Shown piece after piece: positions 59,797 through 64,000 of a stretch of DNA of 64,000 bases. Source of the stretch: Pseudolysinimonas sp051954455 (lineage in GTDB: Bacteria; Actinomycetota; Actinomycetes; Actinomycetales; Microbacteriaceae); assembly GCF_051954455.1 (NCBI RefSeq), contig NZ_JBQCHS010000002.1, positions 23,689 through 87,688 on the forward strand. Direction: 5' to 3'. Positions within the stretch are counted from its first letter, which is position 1; each line of letters opens with the position of its first letter. The position numbers were made by a program, and so were the translations under genes. The notes under the pieces were generated by a model. The model did not search any database and was not told where the DNA came from. It was given only the letters and a program-made list of their open reading frames with translations.

Positions 59797-60175
59797 AGAC
59801 GGCCTCCTCGAGCGATCGAGCGGGGAGCACGACCTCCGGCGGGAGCTCGGTGGCGCCCGGGAAGTGCATCGCGATCCAGTCCGCCGTGGTGAAGCCGACG
59901 CCGTCGGGCTGCATGGGGTCGAGGATCCACTCGAGCCAGAAGGCCACCTCCTCGACGTCCTGCCAGTTGCGCAGCTTCGAGACGGTGCCGGCGAACGGCG
60001 CGGGCCCCTTGAAGGAGAGGATGCGCAGCGGCGTGCCGGGGAGAGCCTCGACCAGCTGCAGCTGGAAGTCGAGGTGGTTGCGCTCGGCGACGAGGGCCTT
60101 GGCGGCCTTCACGACATCGACCACGACCGGCGGGACCGGCCACGGCCAGCAGGCGAGCGGGAGGACGGCGCTCAT
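59777..60175 (-). CDS. Phage protein of unknown function (132 residues)
   Basis: A 132-residue protein with hydrophobic-basic segments and motifs such as LNHLDFQLQLVEALPGTPLRIL-like strands and FWLEWILDPMQPDGVGFTTADWIAMHFPG. It overlaps the downstream gene by 20 bases, the largest overlap of the operon. The function is unknown. Confidence 0.45.
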   Translation of the reverse strand: MSAVLPLACWPWPVPPVVVDVVKAAKALVAERNHLDFQLQLVEALPGTPLRILSFKGPAPFAGTVSKLRNWQDVEEVAFWLEWILDPMQPDGVGFTTADWIAMHFPGATELPPEVVLPARSLEEAVYGDLPY

Positions 60176-60381
60176 GCGGGCTCCTTCGGGGAGAACAGGG
60201 TCATGGACTGCAGGTTCATCAGGTACCGCTTCGTGGCGGTGCGGGTGGCCCACGGGGCCTCGAGCACTGGGCAATCGCCGGCCAGGACCGCCTGAGCGAC
60301 CTCGAGCTGCCAGGGACTCAACTCGATGCCCGCCCAGGCGGTCCACTCGGCGAAGCCGATGGGCCGTTCGATCAGGTCCAC
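60172..60381 (-). CDS. Small phage protein (69 residues)
   Basis: A 69-residue helical protein (IERPIGFAEWTAWAGIELSP, then QLEVAQAVLAGDCPV). The family is not recognised. The short size and tight overlaps suggest a regulator or accessory factor. Confidence 0.45.
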   Translation of the reverse strand: MDLIERPIGFAEWTAWAGIELSPWQLEVAQAVLAGDCPVLEAPWATRTATKRYLMNLQSMTLFSPKEPA

Positions 60382-60821
60382 GGCTCGCCTTCGACCCTGC
60401 GGACGATGCGGCGCACGATGTTCTTGTGCACGTCGAGCAACCCGCCGATGACGTTGAAGCTCATGCCGCCGCGCTGGTACGCCTCGTAGATCAGCGTCTT
60501 AGGGCGCTCTCGCTCGACGCCGGCCTTGGCCAGCTCGAGCGCCATGGGCAGCTGCTTCTCGGTCAGGGACGAGATGCCCCACGCCCTGGCGCCACCGCGG
60601 CCCTCGAGCGCCCACGGGGAGAGCCCGAGCCAGCCAGCGATCTGCGCGGCCGTGAAGGTCTCGTAGGCCAGCAGCTCCTCTGCCGCGACCATCCTGTCCT
60701 CACGCTCGAGGTGGTTGCGCTGGACGTGGTGCAGCGCGGTCTCGAGCGCCTTCACGCGCTTCCTTCTGAGGGCGTCGCGGTCGACGACCAGTTCGTCGTC
60801 GAGTTCGGCGTCATCGCTCAT
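60372..60821 (-). CDS. Helix-turn-helix protein of the replication operon
   Basis: A 149-residue protein. Two predicted HTH units lie near FTAAQIAGWLGLSPWALEG and MSFNVIGGLLDVHKNIVRRIVRR. A coiled coil precedes them. It could bind origin or operator DNA. It overlaps its downstream neighbour by 10 bases and its upstream neighbour by 4. Confidence 0.6.
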   Translation of the reverse strand: MSDDAELDDELVVDRDALRRKRVKALETALHHVQRNHLEREDRMVAAEELLAYETFTAAQIAGWLGLSPWALEGRGGARAWGISSLTEKQLPMALELAKAGVERERPKTLIYEAYQRGGMSFNVIGGLLDVHKNIVRRIVRRVEGEPWT

Positions 60822-61180
60822 GCGGCTTGCGCCTCCTTCTTTATCTGGGGGTGTCGGGCCCACCGGGCGTGGGATCCCTCGCTCGAGTTGTGCGACCCGC
60901 ACGCGGGCCGGATGTTGTCGCGGCGGTAGGAGCCGCCGTCGCAACCGAGGGTGATGCGGTCCACCGTGATCGTCTGCAGCGTCAGGATCGCGCTGCAGTC
61001 GGGCACGAAGCACGGGGCCGTCTCACCGTCACCGAAGGTGTCGAGCAGCCACTGCTTACGCGCACGCCGCGCATAAGACGAGCCCCTTGCGTTCGAGTTG
61101 GAGGTGCCGCGGGCGCGCGGCGGGCGGGGCGGACGGAGCTGCTGCCGGGTGGTGCCGCCGGCGTCGACTACGAAGACCAT
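60818..61180 (-). CDS. HNH endonuclease
   Basis: A 120-residue protein with an HNH core: CFVPDCSAILTLQTITVDRI, then GGSYRRDNIRPACGSHNSSEG, which carries the metal-binding pairs and the catalytic residues. An Arg-rich N-terminal part precedes it. Small HNH proteins are often part of the phage packaging machinery, but its location here is next to the primase. The ATG overlaps the primase stop by one base. Confidence 0.8.
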   Translation of the reverse strand: MVFVVDAGGTTRQQLRPPRPPRARGTSNSNARGSSYARRARKQWLLDTFGDGETAPCFVPDCSAILTLQTITVDRITLGCDGGSYRRDNIRPACGSHNSSEGSHARWARHPQIKKEAQAA

Positions 61181-63696
61181 CAGGCGGCCTGCCGTTCGAC
61201 GTCGTGCGCGATCGCCAGCACCCACGGGGCTCCGAGGCCGTCCTGCCGCTTCACCACGCGCTGCTCGGCGATCAGCTGGTCGATCCAGCGGTTCACCTCG
61301 AAGACCGGAGCGTCCATGGAGCGGTAGACCTTCGACAGCTCCCACTTGCCGCCCTTCTCGGCGACGAGCTTCTCGATCGCGTCGACCTGCTGGGCGAAGT
61401 CGCTGTCGGTGGTGAGCTTCGCCATCGCCACGGCGGAGCGCAGGAACTCCTCGCTCGCCTCGAGTGCGATCAGGACGTGCCTCTCGGTCACGAGCTTCTG
61501 CGCCTCGGAGAGGGCGACGAGCGCGCTCATCTTGAGCACCTGGTTCGGGAAGCGCGCGGCGTAGGGCTTGAGCGCGACCTGGTTCGGCCTCGACTTGAGC
61601 ACGGCGCGCATCTTCCTCATCGCGGCGTTCAGGCGCGCGAGAGCGGCCGGCTCGTACTCCATCTTGAGCGGGAACGCACCCTCGAGCTCGAGTCGGTCGC
61701 GGTTCTTCACCCACGCGCGCGCCCACTCGTTCGGCATGCCGTTGTACGCCGCGTCGGCGTCACCCTCGATGAGGCGCACGTCGAGGTCGTCCTCGCTCGG
61801 CTCGATGTTCTCGCCGATCACGAAGAGCGATCGCACGAGGAAGCCGCTCTCCCAGAGCGCGGTGTTCATCGCCTTCGCCATCTTCGCGCTCGTGCCCTGC
61901 AGCAGCAGGGAGAACGACGTCGTCGCGCTCTTGCCGGAGATTTCCTTCTTCGTCGACCGCAGGCTCGCGCGGACCTTGCCCTCGTAGAACTCCGTCCACC
62001 GTGTGATGAGGTCGCCGCGGAAGCCCTTCGTGCCGCTGAGCTCCCCGAGGAGGCCGTGGGCCTCGTCGATGACCTGCAGGCTGGGCTGGCCGTCGCGGGC
62101 GATCAGCGCGTCGTGCAGCGCCTCCGTGGTGGCGTCGGCGCCGAGGTTGGGGCTCTCGTCCTTGAAGAACGCGTCGATGACGCTCTCGGCCTTGTCGAGC
62201 GCCTCCGTCTTGCCGGTCGAGGACTCGCCGATGATGATGCCCCACAGGTTGACGCCGAGTCGCTTGCCCTCGCGGGGGATGTAGCCCAGCATGCCGAGCA
62301 CGGTGCTCAGGATGATCCAGACGTGCAGCCGGTGGTAGGGCATGTTGGCGAGCTTCACGGAGCCCTGGACCCACTCGAGGTAGGCCGTTCCCCACCAGCG
62401 GTAGGTCTCGGTCTTGAGGTCGCGGCGCTCCGAGTCGATGAGCAGCTCGATCGGCTCCTCGGCGGCGAATAGCGGGGTAACCGGCGCGAGCGAGGGGACG
62501 GCGCCGGCCTCCACCGCGGCGACGCCGGACGCCTGCTCCTGCAGGAACTCGCGGTAGGCCTTCTTCGCCTCCTTGAAGAGCACCAGGCGGCCGTCGTGCT
62601 GGCGGATCACGGTCTCGGCGGCGACGCATCCCGCGACGAGCGAGAACGCGTGCTGCATGTCGAGACCGCCACGGAACGACTCGAGCAGGATCTGCCTTCT
62701 GCGATCCCAGCGCGCGCCGTCGGTGTCGCTCGAGGCGTCGGTCCAGATCAGGTCCATGAACTGGCCTCCCTTGGAGGTGTACTCCGGGGCGCCCTCCTGG
62801 GCCTTGAGCAGCGGAAGGAGGCGCGGGACCTCCTCGTCGTCCGACGGGGGCTCGGCGAACTGGCCGGTGGTGACCTTCCGGGCCGACTCCCACTGCTCGA
62901 GGATCTTCTCCGGGCCCCAGCCGTCCTCCGGGTAGACCGGGGTGTAGGTGAGCAGCAGCGTGACGGCGGAGTCCTCGGTCGTCGCGTACGCGCCGGAGTT
63001 GACCATGCGCGAGAGCCAGGCGGCGGACTCGAAGACGGCGGCGTGCCAGCCGGCTCCCTCGTGCCACTTCTCCGGCAGCGCCTGCAGCCGCTGGACGATC
63101 CAGGCGAGGCTCGAGCGCTCCTTCTCGGAGGCCTCTTCGACCTGCTCGCCGGTGTACTCGATCTGGGTGTAGCTCTGCTTCTCGGGGATGATCGCGATGA
63201 GCTCCGGCGGCGCCTCGGGCGCGTTGGCGATCGCCTCGAGCGTGCCCTTGTAGGTGCCGGTCGGGAGCATCGAGCCGGGTCCCGCGGCCTGGCCGCCGAC
63301 GCCGCGGACGTCGACCTTCGGGTGCAGCTTCTTCGAGTTGGTCTGGACCTCGATGTCGAAGGAGCGGTAGTAGACGTGCATGCCGCCGTTCGGCGTCATC
63401 ACCTCGGCGCCGGGCGCGTAGCCCTGGTCGCGCCACCAGTCGATGGCCTCCTGGCCGTCCAGGTCGATGACGAAGAGGCCGTCGTAGCCGGTGCAGATGC
63501 CGTAGTTGCTCTGGGGCCTCTGACGGAACCAGTCGTCGACCTGCTCCGGCTCCGACGAGGCGTCGTTCTGCCAGTTCTCGATCCACGGCACCTTGCCCAT
63601 GGGGCGGAGGGGCACGACCCGAAGGCCCAGCTCAGCGGCCTTGTAGGCCAGGTCGGCGATCGCCGTGGGTCGTGCCACTGCGGAGGTTCCTCTCAT
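61180..63696 (-). CDS. Bifunctional primase-polymerase / helicase
   Basis: An 838-residue replication protein. The N-terminal prim-pol domain has the catalytic Asp pair in YDGLFVIDLDG (D78, D80) and the substrate motif YYRSF, then PTGTYKG. The middle has a D5-like helper part. The C-terminal ATPase has Walker A GESSTGKTE (490-498) and Walker B LQVIDEAHG, as in DUF3987-type helicases. I chose the ATG at 63696 because longer reading goes through the tRNA-Tyr gene. It is the first gene of the early operon. Confidence 0.88.
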   Translation of the reverse strand: MRGTSAVARPTAIADLAYKAAELGLRVVPLRPMGKVPWIENWQNDASSEPEQVDDWFRQRPQSNYGICTGYDGLFVIDLDGQEAIDWWRDQGYAPGAEVMTPNGGMHVYYRSFDIEVQTNSKKLHPKVDVRGVGGQAAGPGSMLPTGTYKGTLEAIANAPEAPPELIAIIPEKQSYTQIEYTGEQVEEASEKERSSLAWIVQRLQALPEKWHEGAGWHAAVFESAAWLSRMVNSGAYATTEDSAVTLLLTYTPVYPEDGWGPEKILEQWESARKVTTGQFAEPPSDDEEVPRLLPLLKAQEGAPEYTSKGGQFMDLIWTDASSDTDGARWDRRRQILLESFRGGLDMQHAFSLVAGCVAAETVIRQHDGRLVLFKEAKKAYREFLQEQASGVAAVEAGAVPSLAPVTPLFAAEEPIELLIDSERRDLKTETYRWWGTAYLEWVQGSVKLANMPYHRLHVWIILSTVLGMLGYIPREGKRLGVNLWGIIIGESSTGKTEALDKAESVIDAFFKDESPNLGADATTEALHDALIARDGQPSLQVIDEAHGLLGELSGTKGFRGDLITRWTEFYEGKVRASLRSTKKEISGKSATTSFSLLLQGTSAKMAKAMNTALWESGFLVRSLFVIGENIEPSEDDLDVRLIEGDADAAYNGMPNEWARAWVKNRDRLELEGAFPLKMEYEPAALARLNAAMRKMRAVLKSRPNQVALKPYAARFPNQVLKMSALVALSEAQKLVTERHVLIALEASEEFLRSAVAMAKLTTDSDFAQQVDAIEKLVAEKGGKWELSKVYRSMDAPVFEVNRWIDQLIAEQRVVKRQDGLGAPWVLAIAHDVERQAA
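62468..62481. promoter_or_regulatory. Weak operator-like site inside the primase-helicase gene
   Basis: AATAGCGGGGTAAC, two mismatches to the family. The encoded codons include GTT and CTA, rare in this gene. Confidence 0.2.
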
Positions 63697-63710
63697 GTCG
63701 AATGGTTTGG

Positions 63711-63788
63711 TGGGGCCGGGAGGACTCGAACCTCCGTGTGATGTGCCTGGTTTACAGCCAGGTGCAGTCGCCGCTGTGCCACGGCCCC
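63711..63788 (-). tRNA. tRNA-Tyr(GTA), prophage-encoded
   Basis: 78 bases. The acceptor stem is GGGGCCG/CGGCCCC, perfectly paired. The anticodon stem CCTGG/CCAGG carries CTGTAAA (anticodon GTA), and the T-arm is GGAGG-TTCGAGT-CCTCC. The discriminator is A and CCA is not encoded. The variable region is about 10 nt, short for a bacterial tRNA-Tyr. It lies within the phage, 15 bp upstream of the primase start. Confidence 0.9.
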
Positions 63789-63792
63789 ATGG

Positions 63793-63868
63793 TCGCGCCC
63801 GCTGCCTCATCTCGACCGATGGACTTGACCCACATGGGGAGTGAACGTCGGTGAGGCAGCGGGCGCGA
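63793..63868. repeat. 17-bp perfect inverted repeat upstream of the tRNA-Tyr
   Basis: TCGCGCCCGCTGCCTCA and its exact complement enclose a 42-nt loop. The hairpin is immediately upstream of the tRNA and overlaps an operator-like site at its right end. Confidence 0.75.
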
Positions 63869-63882
63869 TTAGCTGGCTATCC
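63867..63882. promoter_or_regulatory. Operator-like site upstream of the tRNA-Tyr and replication operon
   Basis: GATTAGCTGGCTATCC, a strong match. It overlaps the last base of the inverted repeat arm. Confidence 0.6.
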
Positions 63883-63890
63883 AGGCACAG

Positions 63891-64000
63891 CTAGACGGTG
63901 GGTCCGGTCCCCGCTCCCGCGGCGGCCGCGGCGGCCCACGGGTCGACGGGCGCACCGGCGGCCGGGGCGGCGGGCGCCGGCGGCGCGGCCGGAGCCGGCT
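63891..64000 (-). CDS. C-terminal end of an Ala/Pro-rich phage protein, cut by the window
   Basis: The last 35 codons of a leftward gene, entirely Ala, Pro and Gly except for VDPWA near the end (GAPVDPWAAAAAAGAGTGPTV). Such disordered Ala/Pro tails occur in phage single-strand binding and recombination proteins, but nothing here proves it. Confidence 0.5.
   Translation of the reverse strand, partial: PAPAAPPAPAAPAAGAPVDPWAAAAAAGAGTGPTV

Noticed and set aside
31259..63696. Tailocin (headless tail-like bacteriocin) interpretation
   Set aside because: The presence of integrase, primase-helicase, HNH and resolvase genes argues for a replicating phage. It cannot be fully excluded until the region past 64 kb is read.
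63697..63810. Extended N-terminus of the primase gene
   Set aside because: The extra 38 codons are read through the tRNA-Tyr gene and give a low-complexity, non-family sequence.

Overview
The window is high-GC actinobacterial chromosome, most likely from a member of the Microbacteriaceae. This is inferred from GC content, the actinobacterial gene repertoire, leaderless TANNNT promoters, and a WhiB gene carried by the resident phage; no 16S rRNA gene is present to settle it. About the first 31.1 kb is host chromosome. The rest, from about 31.1 kb to the right edge, is a siphovirus-type prophage that runs on past the window.

Host part. It opens with a BMP-type nucleoside or simple-sugar ABC importer (permease, duplicated-domain ATPase, lipoprotein), read leftward. 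Next come mannose-1-phosphate guanylyltransferase and a divergent glycosyltransferase, then the succinate dehydrogenase operon sdhCDAB with a terminator. After these lie a very unusual ECF sigma factor fused to a zinc-finger, membrane and Ig-like tail; a PTS enzyme I; a rightward run (YihY membrane protein, HAD phosphatase, exonuclease III, TrpS, GNAT acetyltransferase); an AbiEi/DUF559 gene flanked by matching inverted repeats; an EamA exporter; and an asparaginase. The riboflavin operon ribD-ribE-ribBA-ribH follows an FMN riboswitch. A FucU-like mutarotase, an ABC exporter, a nicotinamidase with a coupled 29-codon membrane ORF, a PBP4-type carboxypeptidase, a Gfo/Idh/MocA oxidoreductase and a secreted CAP-like protein complete the host part. 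Many host genes have a -10 box about 6 bases before the start codon, which predicts leaderless transcripts.

Prophage. The left attachment site is a 3' fragment of tRNA-Thr(CGT). It is followed by integrase arm-type repeats, a tyrosine integrase, and a divergent excisionase-like gene. The late genes then run rightward: head-tail connectors, tail terminator, two tail-tube-like proteins, tail assembly chaperones with a probable -1 frameshift, a 1,778-residue tape measure protein, minor tail and spike proteins, an HTH-metallophosphoesterase, a collagen-like membrane protein, a two-enzyme membrane-anchored endolysin and a holin. A terminator separates these from a leftward operon of twelve genes, every one overlapping the next (RuvC-like resolvase, HTH proteins, WhiB, HNH nuclease, primase-polymerase/helicase). 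A tRNA-Tyr gene and the 3' end of an Ala/Pro-rich gene lie upstream. Terminase, portal, protease and capsid genes are not in the window.

Two regulatory families run through the prophage. One is a 12-bp pseudopalindrome (TTAGC-N2-GCTAA) at gene boundaries and promoters, and occasionally inside genes; it looks like an operator/stoperator network. The other is a late-promoter family with a non-standard -35 (CTGGGAG) 17 bp from a TANNNT -10. These two, the split of the morphogenesis module by the integration cassette, and the inverted-repeat-flanked AbiEi/DUF559 gene are the most interesting features.
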